DNA from: Casimicrobiaceae bacterium
GTDB lineage: Bacteria; Pseudomonadota; Gammaproteobacteria; Burkholderiales; Casimicrobiaceae
DNA length: 46,543 nucleotides
NCBI GenBank assembly: GCA_025056355.1
Contig: JANWWI010000013.1
Span: 1-46,543, forward strand
Direction of reading: 5' to 3'
Below, in pieces: positions 25,457 to 34,616 of the stretch. The notes under the pieces are model-generated. The model made no database searches. It was not told the DNA's origin and was given only the letters and a program-made list of their open reading frames with translations. Made by a program: the position numbers and the translations under genes. The first letter of the stretch is position 1. Every line of letters starts with the position of its first letter.

Positions 25457-27247
25457 ATGGCCGTTGCGCAGACCTCTGTACCCCCAAGCTCGCCCACGGG
25501 GGATCGTCCGCTCACGCTCGACTTTGTGCTCGATGAGCTTGCGCGCTCCGGCATGGTGGAGCAGCGGCTCATCGAGGAGCTTCGATCGACCTCCCGGTTT
25601 CGGAATTACGACCACCCGCTCGTCCTCATCGCCGAGCAAAAGTGGCGCGCTCTTGCGCCGCCGCATCGCTTGATCACGCTTGAAGCGTTGACCGAGTGGC
25701 TCGCGCAGCGACTCAATGTGCCCTACGTGCATATCGATCCGCTCAAGGTCGATTTTTCGGCGGTGAGCTCGGTGATGAGCTCGACCTACGCGCAGCGCTA
25801 TCGCATCCTGCCCATTGAAGTCACGGGCGATCGCGTGGTTGTGGCCACCTCTGAACCGTTTGTGCGCTCGTGGATTCCCGAGATATCCCAGCTGCTGCGG
25901 CGCAAGATCGAACTTGTCTTTGCCAACCCGCTCGATGTTAAGCGCTACGTGGTCGAGTTTTTCTCGCTCGCACAATCGGTCAAGCGCGCACACGAGGCAA
26001 GCGTCGATGACAAACCCGCCATCGCCTCCTTCGAGCAGCTGGTGCAGCTCGGCGCTCAAGGCGCCACCCCCGATGCCAACGACCGACACATCGTGCGCAT
26101 CGTCGATTGGCTGTGGCAGTACGCCTTCGAGCAGCGCGCAAGCGACATCCATCTTGAACCGCGGCGCGATCAAGGCATCGTGCGCTTTCGGATCGATGGG
26201 GTGCTCCACCAGGTCTACCAGATCCCGCCGCCCGTGATGACCGCGATGGTCTCGCGCATCAAGCTGCTTGCGCGTATGGAGATCGTGGAAAAGCGCCGTC
26301 CCCAGGACGGGCGTATCAAGACCCAATCGCCGGAGGGCGAAGAGATCGAACTGCGTGTCTCGACGATGCCGACCGCTTTTGGCGAAAAAGTGGTCATGCG
26401 CATCTTCGATCCTGAAGTGCTCCTGCGCGACTTCCGCGAGCTCGGTTTCAGCGACGAGGATGTGGCACGCTGGAACGAGATGGTGCGGCGTCCGTACGGC
26501 ATCGTGCTTGTGACGGGACCCACGGGCTCGGGCAAGACCACCACGCTCTACTCCACGCTCAAACAGCTCGCCACGCCGGAGGTCAACGTCTGCACGGTGG
26601 AGGATCCGATCGAGATGATCGAACCGGCCTTCAATCAAATGCAGGTTCAGCCGCAGATTGGGGTCGATTTTGAAAGCGGCATCCGCGCGCTGTTGCGACA
26701 GGATCCCGACATCATGATGGTGGGCGAAATCCGTGACCTGGCCACAGCGGAGATGGCGGTACAAGCGGCGCTTACCGGGCATCTGGTGCTATCGACCCTG
26801 CATACCAACGATGCACCAGGGGCAATCACACGGCTCATCGATCTGGGTGTGCCGCCGTATCTGGTCAACGCGACCTTGATCGGCGTGATGGCGCAGCGGC
26901 TCGTGCGCACGCTTTGTCCGAAGTGCAAGGCGCCCGCGGAGCTTTCGGACGAGACCTGGCAAGCGCTCACACGGCCCTATCGCGCGCCGCGGCCGGCAAA
27001 GATTTATCGGCCGGTGGGGTGCCTGGAATGCCGCATGACCGGCTATCAGGGGCGAATCGGTTTGTTCGAGACGATGCTCATGACCGCCGAGCTGAAAAAG
27101 CGCGTGCTGGCGGGGGCCGAGCTCGATGCGATCCGGGAACAAGCCTACCGTGAGGGCATGAAGCCGCTGCGCGTATCGGGGGCGCAGAAGATTGCGCAGG
27201 GGCTCACCTCGCTTGAGGAGGTCGAAGCGGTCGCCCCTCCTGATTGA
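25457..27247 (+). CDS. GspE/PulE/PilB family secretion or pilus ATPase
   Basis: A hexameric traffic ATPase of the type II secretion/type IV pilus family, 596 residues. The N-terminal part (to about 170) resembles the MshEN/GspE-N domain. The catalytic core has Walker [10 protein letters not shown] (354-362), an Asp box (CTVEDPIEM), Walker B (DPDIMMVGEIRD) and a His box (LSTLHTNDA). A zinc tetracysteine is formed by Cys487, Cys490, Cys522 and Cys525 (CPKC...CLEC). ATG 25457 lies 77 bp after the receptor stop, without a strong Shine-Dalgarno sequence. No pilin, GspF or secretin gene is adjacent, so it is an orphan or works with parts coded elsewhere (PilF is 20 kb away). Confidence 0.92.
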   Translation: MAVAQTSVPPSSPTGDRPLTLDFVLDELARSGMVEQRLIEELRSTSRFRNYDHPLVLIAEQKWRALAPPHRLITLEALTEWLAQRLNVPYVHIDPLKVDFSAVSSVMSSTYAQRYRILPIEVTGDRVVVATSEPFVRSWIPEISQLLRRKIELVFANPLDVKRYVVEFFSLAQSVKRAHEASVDDKPAIASFEQLVQLGAQGATPDANDRHIVRIVDWLWQYAFEQRASDIHLEPRRDQGIVRFRIDGVLHQVYQIPPPVMTAMVSRIKLLARMEIVEKRRPQDGRIKTQSPEGEEIELRVSTMPTAFGEKVVMRIFDPEVLLRDFRELGFSDEDVARWNEMVRRPYGIVLVTGPTGSGKTTTLYSTLKQLATPEVNVCTVEDPIEMIEPAFNQMQVQPQIGVDFESGIRALLRQDPDIMMVGEIRDLATAEMAVQAALTGHLVLSTLHTNDAPGAITRLIDLGVPPYLVNATLIGVMAQRLVRTLCPKCKAPAELSDETWQALTRPYRAPRPAKIYRPVGCLECRMTGYQGRIGLFETMLMTAELKKRVLAGAELDAIREQAYREGMKPLRVSGAQKIAQGLTSLEEVEAVAPPD

Positions 27248-27316
27248 GCTGCGGCTCAAGGGCCCGTGGGCTATCGGGCACGGCCGGTAGCGGTGGCGCG
27301 CGATGACCGGCCTGCG

Positions 27317-28129
27317 TTAGCCGGATCGGTGTCGCGGGCGGTTGCGACGCCGTTGTCCAGACTGCGCGGTCGACGGCTTTGCTGCGTCTCGGGGACGCGG
27401 GCACTGGTTCGACGCCGGAGGCCGCAATTGAGCTCCGCCTTCGCGGGCGGCTTGATTTGGCCTCCTCGCGCGCGGGTTGGTCCGAAGCGCTTGTGAGAGG
27501 TGAGCTCGCGAAGCGCCGTCGCGCCGATCAGCCGCCGTGTCTTCTGCGGGAGGTTGCGGGCGGCGCTCGCCCCAGCGATGACGCCCCTGGGATGGCTGCG
27601 GCCGGGTCCGGGCGGGCGAGTTAGCGCCCGTGCGGCCCGTGGAAGCAGACGCGGTTCGAGCGGATTTGGCCGAGGCTTCGCGGCGGCGCGAGGCGGTGTT
27701 CGTAGCCGGACGACTGGCACGGGAGGCTTTAGGCGAAGCCGAAGCGGCCGCGCGCGACTCTGTCTCAAGCAACCCCCCGGAGCGTTTTGGGCGCGCCCGG
27801 TCGGGGGGCAAGAGCCTGTCGCTCTTTTTGGGCTCACTCGCGGTGCCGATCGGAACGTCGTCACGCCAAAGCACGAGCAATTTGCCGAGATGTTGCACCG
27901 GTTCGCAGCCGAGTTGCCTGCATAGCTCGGCGAGAAATTGCTCGCGCTCGGTGCGGTCGTGATCGGTGATGCGGACCTTGATGAGTTTGTGCGCCCTGAG
28001 CGCCCGGTCGATTTCAGCGATGACCGCGGTCGTAAGCCCGGCTCGGCCGACGGTGGCCACGGGACGCAGATGATGGGCGGCGGCACGTAGTGCGCGGCGG
28101 GCGCTTGCGGACAAGGTCGCTGGGTTCAT
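27317..28129 (-). CDS. yhbY: YhbY-type RNA-binding protein (CRM domain) with long basic tail
   Basis: YhbY/CRM proteins bind 23S rRNA precursors during large-subunit assembly. Residues 1-95 form the CRM domain: LSASARRALRAAAHHLRPVA, the GxxG-like loop VGRAGLTTAVIAEID, and HKLIKVRITDHDR. Normal YhbY has about 97 residues, but here a tail of about 170 residues follows, almost devoid of hydrophobic residues and rich in Arg, Ala, Pro and Ser. It ends in RRRNRPRHRSG. The tail stays open to a TAA at 27317, and its codons have the high third-position G+C seen in real genes over the part I checked. It is divergent from rlmE (94 bp), a usual neighbour in proteobacteria. Confidence 0.88.
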   Translation of the reverse strand: MNPATLSASARRALRAAAHHLRPVATVGRAGLTTAVIAEIDRALRAHKLIKVRITDHDRTEREQFLAELCRQLGCEPVQHLGKLLVLWRDDVPIGTASEPKKSDRLLPPDRARPKRSGGLLETESRAAASASPKASRASRPATNTASRRREASAKSARTASASTGRTGANSPARTRPQPSQGRHRWGERRPQPPAEDTAADRRDGASRAHLSQALRTNPRARRPNQAAREGGAQLRPPASNQCPRPRDAAKPSTAQSGQRRRNRPRHRSG

Positions 28130-28223
28130 CGGAAGCTGCGTGGCGCGCTACGACCCGCTCGGGGTTCAGGGTAGAGGGGTTGATAGGCTGCGTGCAATTG
28201 TCCCATCTTCCGATAATTCAAGA

Positions 28224-28865
28224 ATGCGGCAGGTTAGGCGCAGACGCCAAAAATCCAAACGCAGCTGGCTGGCCGAGCATTTGAGCGACCCGTTTGTGCA
28301 GCGTGCCCGGCGGGAGGGTTATCGCTCACGCGCCGCTTACAAGTTACTCGAAATCGACGACAAAGATCATCTGTTTCGTCCCGGCAGCGTGATTGTCGAT
28401 CTCGGCGCGGCGCCGGGCAGCTGGTGTCAGGTCGCTCGACAGCGGACGCGTGGACAAGCACGCATCGTGGCCATCGATCGGCTGCCCATCGAGCCGCTCG
28501 AGGGCGTTGAGTTCATTCGAGGGGATTTTTCGGAACCCGACGTGCTTGCACAGCTCGAGCGTTTGCTCGGAAACGCTGCGGTCGACCTCGTGCTCTCGGA
28601 CATGCTGCCCGACATGACCGGGGTGCCTGCGATTGATGCGCCGCGCGCCTTGCATCTGGCGGAGTTGGCGACCGAGTTTGCCCTGGCGCATTTGAAACCC
28701 GAGGGACGCCTTCTGATCAAGGCGTATCAAGGTCCGGGATTCCCCGAATTGGTGCGCCGGCTCAAACGCGACTTCGTCAAAGTGGCAAGCCGAAAGCCGG
28801 AGGCTTCGCGAAACCGAAGCGCGGAAATTTATTTGCTGGCCAGCACGCGCCGGGACTCTACGTGA
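28224..28865 (+). CDS. rlmE: 23S rRNA (uridine-2'-O-)-methyltransferase RlmE (FtsJ/RrmJ)
   Basis: RlmE methylates the ribose of U2552 in the A-loop of 23S rRNA, a late step in 50S assembly. The 213-residue protein has a SAM site VIVDLGAAPGSWCQ. The catalytic tetrad K-D-K-E is complete: Lys40 (SRAAYKLLEID), Asp126 (LSDMLPD), Lys166 (LLIKAYQG) and Glu201 (SAEIYLL). The ATG at 28224 fits the family N-terminus RRRRQKSKRSWLAEH. The heat-shock gene pair rlmE-ftsH is conserved in proteobacteria; here ftsH follows after 197 bp with its own likely promoter. Confidence 0.97.
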   Translation: MRQVRRRRQKSKRSWLAEHLSDPFVQRARREGYRSRAAYKLLEIDDKDHLFRPGSVIVDLGAAPGSWCQVARQRTRGQARIVAIDRLPIEPLEGVEFIRGDFSEPDVLAQLERLLGNAAVDLVLSDMLPDMTGVPAIDAPRALHLAELATEFALAHLKPEGRLLIKAYQGPGFPELVRRLKRDFVKVASRKPEASRNRSAEIYLLASTRRDST

Positions 28866-28961
28866 GACATGCTCGCGGGCGAGCGCGAAGCGCGCCGTGG
28901 GAACCTCTGCGTCGCGTCGTTGTCGATCCCGGTGAATGCACGGCGATAAAGCCAATCGGCG

Positions 28962-28987
28962 CTTGAAACTATCGCCCGCGCCATAAT
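28962..28987 (+). promoter_or_regulatory. heat-shock (sigma-32-like) promoter upstream of ftsH
   Basis: CTTGAAA (28962-28968), a 10-bp spacer, then CGCCATAAT (28979-28987). The sigma-32 consensus is CTTGAAA, 11-16 bp, CCCCATnT, so the -35 is perfect, the -10 is close and the spacer is 1 bp short. The decamer GCTTGAAACT recurs upstream of clpP (36229-36238). ftsH is a sigma-32 gene in E. coli. Start site is inferred. Confidence 0.45.
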
Positions 28988-29062
28988 ATGACGGTGCGCC
29001 GCGGCTTGATGCATCGACCGTCGTGCCCTAATTTTTCCCACCTCTAATCGGAGTCTCGCTCG

Positions 29063-31006
29063 GTGAACAACACGGTCAAAAATGTGGCTATCTGGATGGT
29101 GATCGGACTGATCGTCCTCACCGTCGTGCAGCAGTTTGACAGGGCGGGGCGACGTTCGGAGCCTGTGCCGTACTCGACCTTTATTGAGGATTTGAATGGC
29201 GGGCGAGTCTCGGAGGTCGACATCGCCGGTGCCGAGGTCAGCTATCGCACGGCGGAGGGTCGCCGAACGACCTTCATCCCAGGCGGCTACGACAAAGATT
29301 TGCTCAACGAGCTGCTGCGACGCAACGTTCGGGTGACGGGGCGGCCGGCGGAGACCAGCTCGCTGCTGTCCACGATTGTGTTTTCCTTTGGCCCGATTCT
29401 GCTCTTGATTGGCGCCTGGATTTTCATGATGCGACAGATGCAAGGCGGTGGCAAGGGCGGGGCCTTCAGTTTCGGCAAGAGCCGCGCGCGAATGCTCGAC
29501 GAAAGCAGCAATACCGTGACCTTCGCCGATGTGGCCGGCTGCGATGAGGCCAAAGAAGAGGTCCAGGAACTGGTTGAGTTTCTGAGGGATCCGGGCAAGT
29601 TCCAAAAGCTTGGCGGGCGTATTCCGCGCGGAGTGCTGCTTGTCGGGCCGCCGGGAACGGGTAAGACGCTATTGGCGAAGGCGATCGCGGGCGAAGCAAA
29701 GGTTCCGTTTTTCTCGATTTCGGGCTCCGATTTCGTTGAAATGTTTGTCGGCGTGGGCGCCGCGCGCGTCCGCGACATGTTCGAGCAGGCCAAAAAGAAC
29801 GCCCCCTGCATCATCTTTATCGATGAGATCGATGCGGTGGGCCGCCAGCGCGGCGCGGGGCTTGGTGGCGGCAATGACGAGCGTGAGCAAACGCTCAACC
29901 AGATGCTCGTCGAAATGGATGGGTTCGACAGCAATGCGGGTGTCATCGTCATTGCGGCGACCAACCGCCCCGATGTGCTCGACCCGGCGCTGCTGCGCCC
30001 GGGGCGCTTCGATCGCCAGGTGGTGGTGCCGTTGCCCGACATTCGCGGCCGCGAGCAAATCCTACAGGTGCACATGCGGAAAGTGCCGGTGGCCTCGGAT
30101 GTGAATGCACACACGCTCGCGCGGGGCACGCCGGGCTTTTCCGGGGCCGATTTGGCCAATCTCGTCAACGAGGCGGCGCTGTTTGCCGCGCGCGCGAACA
30201 AGCGGCTCGTCGAGATGGAAGATTTCGAGAAGGCCAAGGACAAGATCTACATGGGCGCCGAACGAAAGTCGATGGTGCTCACCGAGGAAGAAAAGCGTGC
30301 TACGGCCTATCATGAGTCCGGGCACGCGATTGTGGCTGTGTCGCTGCCCAAGGCCGACCCCGTGCACAAAGTCACGATCATTCCGCGTGGACGGGCGCTC
30401 GGCGTCACCTGGCAGCTTCCAGAGCGAGACCGCATCTCGCTCTACAAAGAGCAGATGCTCGCGCAAATTGCCGTGCTGTTCGGCGGTCGCGCCGCTGAAG
30501 AGCTGTTCTTGAAGGACGTCTCGACGGGTGCCGCAAACGACTTCGAACGCGCAACCAAGATCGCGCGCGACATGGTCACGCGCTTCGGGATGAGCGATCT
30601 GCTCGGCCCGATGGTGTATGCCGAAAACGAGGGCGAAGTGTTCCTCGGTCGCACGATCACGCAAACGCGCAATGTTTCCGAAGAAACGATGCGCAAGGTG
30701 GATGCCGAAATCCGGCGCATCATCGATGAACAGTACGCCCTGGCCAAGAAGATCCTGCAGGACAACGCCGATAAGGTCGAGGCGATGGCTGCGGCACTCA
30801 TCGAGTACGAAACGCTCGATGCCGACCAGATCAGTGACATTATGGCCGGCCGTCCGGTGCGTCCGGCACGGACCTACAGCGCACCTGGGCACTCTGCGGG
30901 TAGCGGTCCAGCCTCCTCACCGGCTTCGGCCGGCGGGTCGGGGCAGCCCGAACCGGCGGCAGGGGATGGCGCGGTGGCGAAAGTAAGTCCACCGGAGGTC
31001 AAGTAG
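29063..31006 (+). CDS. ftsH: ATP-dependent membrane zinc metalloprotease FtsH
   Basis: FtsH is the only essential membrane AAA+ protease of E. coli; it degrades LpxC, sigma-32 and unassembled membrane proteins. The 647-residue chain has two membrane helices (about 6-24 and 102-122) with a periplasmic domain between. The AAA module has Walker A GPPGTGKT (195-202), Walker [12 protein letters not shown] and the second region of homology [20 protein letters not shown]. The protease zinc motif is HESGH (His417, His421). The C-terminal 40 residues are Pro/Ser/Gly rich. The start is GTG 29063 with GGAG 9 nt upstream. It is followed after 6 bp by the convergent cyclotransferase-like gene. Confidence 0.98.
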   Translation: MNNTVKNVAIWMVIGLIVLTVVQQFDRAGRRSEPVPYSTFIEDLNGGRVSEVDIAGAEVSYRTAEGRRTTFIPGGYDKDLLNELLRRNVRVTGRPAETSSLLSTIVFSFGPILLLIGAWIFMMRQMQGGGKGGAFSFGKSRARMLDESSNTVTFADVAGCDEAKEEVQELVEFLRDPGKFQKLGGRIPRGVLLVGPPGTGKTLLAKAIAGEAKVPFFSISGSDFVEMFVGVGAARVRDMFEQAKKNAPCIIFIDEIDAVGRQRGAGLGGGNDEREQTLNQMLVEMDGFDSNAGVIVIAATNRPDVLDPALLRPGRFDRQVVVPLPDIRGREQILQVHMRKVPVASDVNAHTLARGTPGFSGADLANLVNEAALFAARANKRLVEMEDFEKAKDKIYMGAERKSMVLTEEEKRATAYHESGHAIVAVSLPKADPVHKVTIIPRGRALGVTWQLPERDRISLYKEQMLAQIAVLFGGRAAEELFLKDVSTGAANDFERATKIARDMVTRFGMSDLLGPMVYAENEGEVFLGRTITQTRNVSEETMRKVDAEIRRIIDEQYALAKKILQDNADKVEAMAAALIEYETLDADQISDIMAGRPVRPARTYSAPGHSAGSGPASSPASAGGSGQPEPAAGDGAVAKVSPPEVK

Positions 31007-31012
31007 CGCTGA

Positions 31013-31432
31013 TCAGCGCGTCTCGGCGCGGGCCGCGCAGTATTCGCGTAGGAAGCGCTCGAGGCCCTCGCGGGCAAAGCGGTCCGGATCCCAGTCCTTG
31101 CGCTCGAGCGCAAGCGCGGGTGTTGCCAGGTAGGTTTGCGCGAGCCGTAGCCGGCCATCGTCGAGATGAACGGGCGTGGTCAGTCGGACATACGGCGGAC
31201 CTTCGAAGCGATCAAGCCGATCGAGATCCTCGTCGCTTACCTCGAGGTAGAGGATCCCGCGCACGGTATCTGAGCGGCGGGTAGCCACAAGCCCCGGATA
31301 ACTTTCTCCGCGCACGACGAGGCGACGAAACCCGTGCACGGTGCCCGGCACGCTCTCGTAGCGGCCGCGCACAACGCGCTGCCAGACAACCGGAAACATC
31401 AGCGAACCGTAAGTGAAAACGTCGTGGCTCAT
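31013..31432 (-). CDS. gamma-glutamylcyclotransferase-like protein (AIG2/GGCT fold)
   Basis: A 139-residue protein of the gamma-glutamylcyclotransferase-like (AIG2/YtfP) fold. Diagnostic parts are the N-terminal substrate loop VFTYGSLMFP (residues 5-14), the segment GTVHGFRRLVVRGESYPGL, and LDRFEGPPYVR, whose Glu is the likely catalytic acid/base. The family includes enzymes that release 5-oxoproline from gamma-glutamyl amines, but many members have unknown substrates. The ATG at 31432 overlaps the hpnE stop as ATGA, so it is translationally coupled to the squalene genes. No glutathione-related gene is nearby. The link to hopanoid or squalene metabolism is unexplained. Confidence 0.85.
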   Translation of the reverse strand: MSHDVFTYGSLMFPVVWQRVVRGRYESVPGTVHGFRRLVVRGESYPGLVATRRSDTVRGILYLEVSDEDLDRLDRFEGPPYVRLTTPVHLDDGRLRLAQTYLATPALALERKDWDPDRFAREGLERFLREYCAARAETR

Positions 31433-32814
31433 CGGACTTCGTCTGCTCGCGATTCGTTCGTGAACTGCTGGATCACTTCGCGCGCCGCGCGTTCGCCGGA
31501 AATGACCGCCGCTTCGAGCGTTGCGGGTAGTTCGGGGACGGTCCAATCCCCGGCAAGGACGAGTCGCGGGGCGAGGTCGTGGCCAATTCGTAGCGACCAG
31601 GGTAGCGCCGCAAGCGCCTGGACGGTCTGCGGCGTGCATGCGTAGGTGGCACGTTTTTCCACGAGAGCCTGAGACCACACGGGCGTTGGCATCTGAAACG
31701 GCGCCGGCCAGCGGCGCCGAAGCTGCGCGCCGACGGCCTCGGCAAGCGCCTGTGTGCCGGCCTCGCGCCAGTGTTGTGACAGTGCGCTGATGACAACGCT
31801 CACGCGAACGCCCCCGCCGGGTTGTCGCTGCGCAAAGAGCCATTGTCCCGGTTCGCCGTCAAGTTGCAGTAAAGGGGTTCGTTCCGGGTCAAGCCCCGGC
31901 GCGAACGCAAAATCGAAGTGCACGGTAGCGATCGATTCGTATTCAAGCCTGGCGAGGGTCTGCACGTGCCGGTCGGCTTCGGGAAAGACGGCAAGCAGGC
32001 GGCCCGCATGCTGGGGCGCAACCGCCAAAACAAGCCAGCGCGTGCGATATCGTCCGGAGCGGGTATGAAGTAAAAACGCGCGGTCGAGCTCGCAGCGCTC
32101 GATGCGCACGACGGGATCGGCTAGCTGGATCCGTGCGCCGTTTCGCGCTGCATGCTCAAGCACGGGCTCGGGCAAGAGCCGAGACAAATCGACCCTCGGC
32201 ACGATGAAGTCCGAAGTGCAAGCACGCGCGAAGGTGCGTCTGAGCACTTCGGCGAAGACGCGCGCCGAGGCACGCTCGGGCGCCGTGTTGAGCGCTCCGA
32301 GGCAAAGCGGCTCGAAGAGCCGCTCGCGGATCGGCGCGGGAAGCTCGGCAAGCCAGGCGCGAACGGTCTGCTCGAAGGGAGGGCGTTTCTCCAACAGCGT
32401 GCGGCAACGAAACAGCGCCCGAAGACGATCGACGAAGGAAAAGCCTCGTGCGTTCAACAGGGCTTGCCCGAGCTGCCAGGGCGGCCTGCGCCGTGCGCTG
32501 AGCTCAAGGACCACAGCAAAGCCTCCGGACTCGGTGAGCGAAAAGGTGCGGATCGAGAGCGGCAGGCGGTGATAGCACGTGCTGCCCGCGAATCGGTCGA
32601 TCCAGTCGAGCGCGCGTTTGTAGGCGCCGATCAGCAGGTGTTGTCCGTTGTCGAGCGACCGCCCGTTCAAGAGCACGCGGCGCGCTCGACCGCCCGCCAC
32701 GGCGGTGGCCTCGAAGAGGAGCGGTTTGAGCCCTGCTTCAGCCAGACAGGCTGTGGCGACCGCACCCGCCCAGCCCGCTCCGACGACGGCTACGCGAACG
32801 TCGCGGTCTTCCAT
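31429..32814 (-). CDS. hpnE: hydroxysqualene dehydroxylase HpnE
   Basis: HpnE is a flavin-dependent enzyme that reduces hydroxysqualene to squalene, the last step of the bacterial HpnCDE route. The 461-residue chain begins with an FAD-binding Rossmann motif VAVVGAGWAGAVATACL (about 7-23) and the amine-oxidase family segment AGGRARRV. The C-terminal half has LVLAGDWTVPELPATLEAA, the second FAD contact typical of phytoene-desaturase-like enzymes. ATG 32814 was chosen; it lies within the last 25 bp of hpnD. It is the third gene of the operon hpnC-hpnD-hpnE-GGCT. Confidence 0.93.
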   Translation of the reverse strand: MEDRDVRVAVVGAGWAGAVATACLAEAGLKPLLFEATAVAGGRARRVLLNGRSLDNGQHLLIGAYKRALDWIDRFAGSTCYHRLPLSIRTFSLTESGGFAVVLELSARRRPPWQLGQALLNARGFSFVDRLRALFRCRTLLEKRPPFEQTVRAWLAELPAPIRERLFEPLCLGALNTAPERASARVFAEVLRRTFARACTSDFIVPRVDLSRLLPEPVLEHAARNGARIQLADPVVRIERCELDRAFLLHTRSGRYRTRWLVLAVAPQHAGRLLAVFPEADRHVQTLARLEYESIATVHFDFAFAPGLDPERTPLLQLDGEPGQWLFAQRQPGGGVRVSVVISALSQHWREAGTQALAEAVGAQLRRRWPAPFQMPTPVWSQALVEKRATYACTPQTVQALAALPWSLRIGHDLAPRLVLAGDWTVPELPATLEAAVISGERAAREVIQQFTNESRADEVR

Positions 32815-33632
32815 GCGATCCAGAGTTTGCGGATCGGCGTCAGGGCGATGCGCTGCTTCAGCACGCAAAACCCTTCGCGGCGGATTTCTTCGGCGAGTGT
32901 TCGGTAGATCGCGCCCATGATGAGTCCCGGCCGCTGCGCACGGCGTGCATCGGGCGGCAGCAGCCGCAGCGCCTCCTCGTAGCGCTCGATGGCGCGCCGG
33001 TAGAGTGCCTCAAGCGCGCTCGTGAGTCCTGTGCTCGCTTCGCGTCGAAGCACGCTATCGGGCGAAACGCCATATTGATCGAGCAGTGCCCGCGGCAGGT
33101 AGAGGCGTCCGCGCCGCGCGTCCTCGCCGACGTCGCGCAAAATGTTGATCAGCTGCAGTGCCTCCCCAAGCGTGCGAGCGTAGGCAAGCACGGCCTCGCG
33201 GTGTTTCGCGTCGAAGCCGAAGATGCGCGCGCTGACCTCGCCAACGCTGCCGGCGACCAAGTAGCAGTAGCGTTCGAGTTCCGAGAAGTCGTGGTAACCG
33301 GCATGTTCCAAATCCTCGGCCATGCCGTCGAGAAGCGCATCGAAGGACTCGCTCGGGATCCCATACACGCTCACGTGCGGTGCGATCGCGCGCGTCACGG
33401 GATGGGACGGATGACCCGCGAGCATGGCTCGAATCTCCTGACGCCACCAGGCGAGTTTTGCGCGCGCCACCGTGCGGTCGATCGGCTCGTCGACCACGTC
33501 GTCGGCTTCGCGGCAGAAGGCGTAGAAGGCCGTAATTGCGCGGCGGCGCTCCTCAGGCAGGTAGCGGAAGGCGTAGTAGAAGCTCGACCCGGTGCGTGCG
33601 GCACGTTCGCGACAGTACTCGTCAGGGGTCAC
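32790..33632 (-). CDS. hpnD: presqualene diphosphate synthase HpnD
   Basis: HpnD condenses two farnesyl diphosphates to presqualene diphosphate. The 280-residue protein has an all-helical trans-prenyltransferase fold with the two Asp-rich, Mg2+-binding motifs: FCREADDVVDE (Asp44, Asp45, Asp48) and LINILRDVGEDARRGRLYLP in the second half. The start is GTG 33632, overlapping the hpnC stop as GTGA. Its product is passed to HpnC and then HpnE. No squalene-hopene cyclase gene (shc) occurs in the window, so hopanoid production itself cannot be confirmed here. Confidence 0.95.
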   Translation of the reverse strand: MTPDEYCRERAARTGSSFYYAFRYLPEERRRAITAFYAFCREADDVVDEPIDRTVARAKLAWWRQEIRAMLAGHPSHPVTRAIAPHVSVYGIPSESFDALLDGMAEDLEHAGYHDFSELERYCYLVAGSVGEVSARIFGFDAKHREAVLAYARTLGEALQLINILRDVGEDARRGRLYLPRALLDQYGVSPDSVLRREASTGLTSALEALYRRAIERYEEALRLLPPDARRAQRPGLIMGAIYRTLAEEIRREGFCVLKQRIALTPIRKLWIAWKTATFA

Positions 33633-34546
33633 GGTTCGAGGACAAGCGCAGTGGGGCCGTTGTTTCGAACGGCGCAGGCAATTCGCAACAGTGCCGGCGC
33701 GTCGCGCCAGCGGAGCACGGGCCGGCTACGTACATCGTAGCGCGCTTGAGCGATGCGCTCGAGGATGCGCATGCCTCCGGCGATCGTCGCAGTGACCTCC
33801 CAAGCGAGCCGACGGGGTAGATGAGGGAGCAGCGCGCAACCCTCGCGCAAAAACGTGAGCGTCCAAGCGCACAGCTCATGCATCAGGGCCTCGTGGCCGC
33901 CTTTGTGCGGAAAATGCTCGGGCGACAAACCGTATCGCTCAAGATCGGCGAGCGGGACGTAGAGCCGACCCCGCTCGGCATCGCGGGCAGCGTCCTGCCA
34001 AAAGTTGATGAGCTGCAAGGCATTACAAAGGGCGTCGCTCAAGCGTTCGAGCTGTCGGTCATGAATGCCAAAGATCGCAAGCACGACGCGCCCGATTGGC
34101 TGCGCCGAGCGTGCACAGTAGTCGAGCAGCTCGCGGCGGTTGGCGTAGCGCGTTTTTGTCACGTCCTGCCGAAACGCCGACAACAGGGCGAGAAACGGTT
34201 CTGCTCCGAGCGAGGGCATCTGGTCGCGAAGGCGGGCGAGCGCCTGCACAACCGGGAGGCGAGGAACCGGCTTGCTCGATTCGCGACAGGCAAAGAGCGC
34301 CTGCACCTGCGCTTCGAGTTGCGCGAGCGCGACGAGGCGCTCCTCGTCGCGGGCTGAGCCCTCATCGGCGAGGTCGTCGGCAAAGCGAGCGAAGCGATAC
34401 AACGCCATGACCAGGGCACGCTCGCGCCGCGGAAGAAGGCGCGAGGCGACCGGAAAGTTTTCGTAGTGTCCGTCGACCCAAAGCCAGCCATCGGAAGCGG
34501 CCGCTTCCGGTGGCGCAGCGTTGCGGGCAAGGCTTGGCAAGTTCAC
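33629..34546 (-). CDS. hpnC: hydroxysqualene synthase HpnC
   Basis: HpnC converts presqualene diphosphate to hydroxysqualene. The 305-residue protein is a paralogue of HpnD with the same fold. The first motif is FARFADDLADE (Asp57, Asp58). The second is LINFWQDAARDAERGRLYVP, in which NFWQD replaces the NILRD of HpnD, the usual HpnC signature. The start is GTG 34546 (V-NLPSLARN); the Shine-Dalgarno sequence is weak. It is the first gene of the squalene operon and is divergent from tRNA-Leu, whose promoter lies within 90 bp. Confidence 0.94.
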   Translation of the reverse strand: MNLPSLARNAAPPEAAASDGWLWVDGHYENFPVASRLLPRRERALVMALYRFARFADDLADEGSARDEERLVALAQLEAQVQALFACRESSKPVPRLPVVQALARLRDQMPSLGAEPFLALLSAFRQDVTKTRYANRRELLDYCARSAQPIGRVVLAIFGIHDRQLERLSDALCNALQLINFWQDAARDAERGRLYVPLADLERYGLSPEHFPHKGGHEALMHELCAWTLTFLREGCALLPHLPRRLAWEVTATIAGGMRILERIAQARYDVRSRPVLRWRDAPALLRIACAVRNNGPTALVLEP

Positions 34547-34616
34547 CGGCGCATGATATCGGTGCCGGGGGCGCTGTTGCGCCGCGCTTGCGCATCCCGG
34601 AGCGGGCGGGGCCACC

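Noticed and set aside
22878-25487. An 869-codon open frame antisense to the TonB receptor
   Set aside because: Mirror frame of a high-GC gene; the protein is rich in Arg/His with no family motifs.
25376-26782. A 468-codon minus-strand frame over the GspE-type ATPase
   Set aside because: Antisense shadow without motifs; the ATPase frame has Walker, His and zinc motifs.
27271-28086. A second long minus-strand frame overlapping yhbY, considered as evidence of a frameshift in the YhbY tail
   Set aside because: It lacks any known domain, and in the part checked the YhbY frame has normal third-base G+C. A frameshift cannot be excluded without resequencing.
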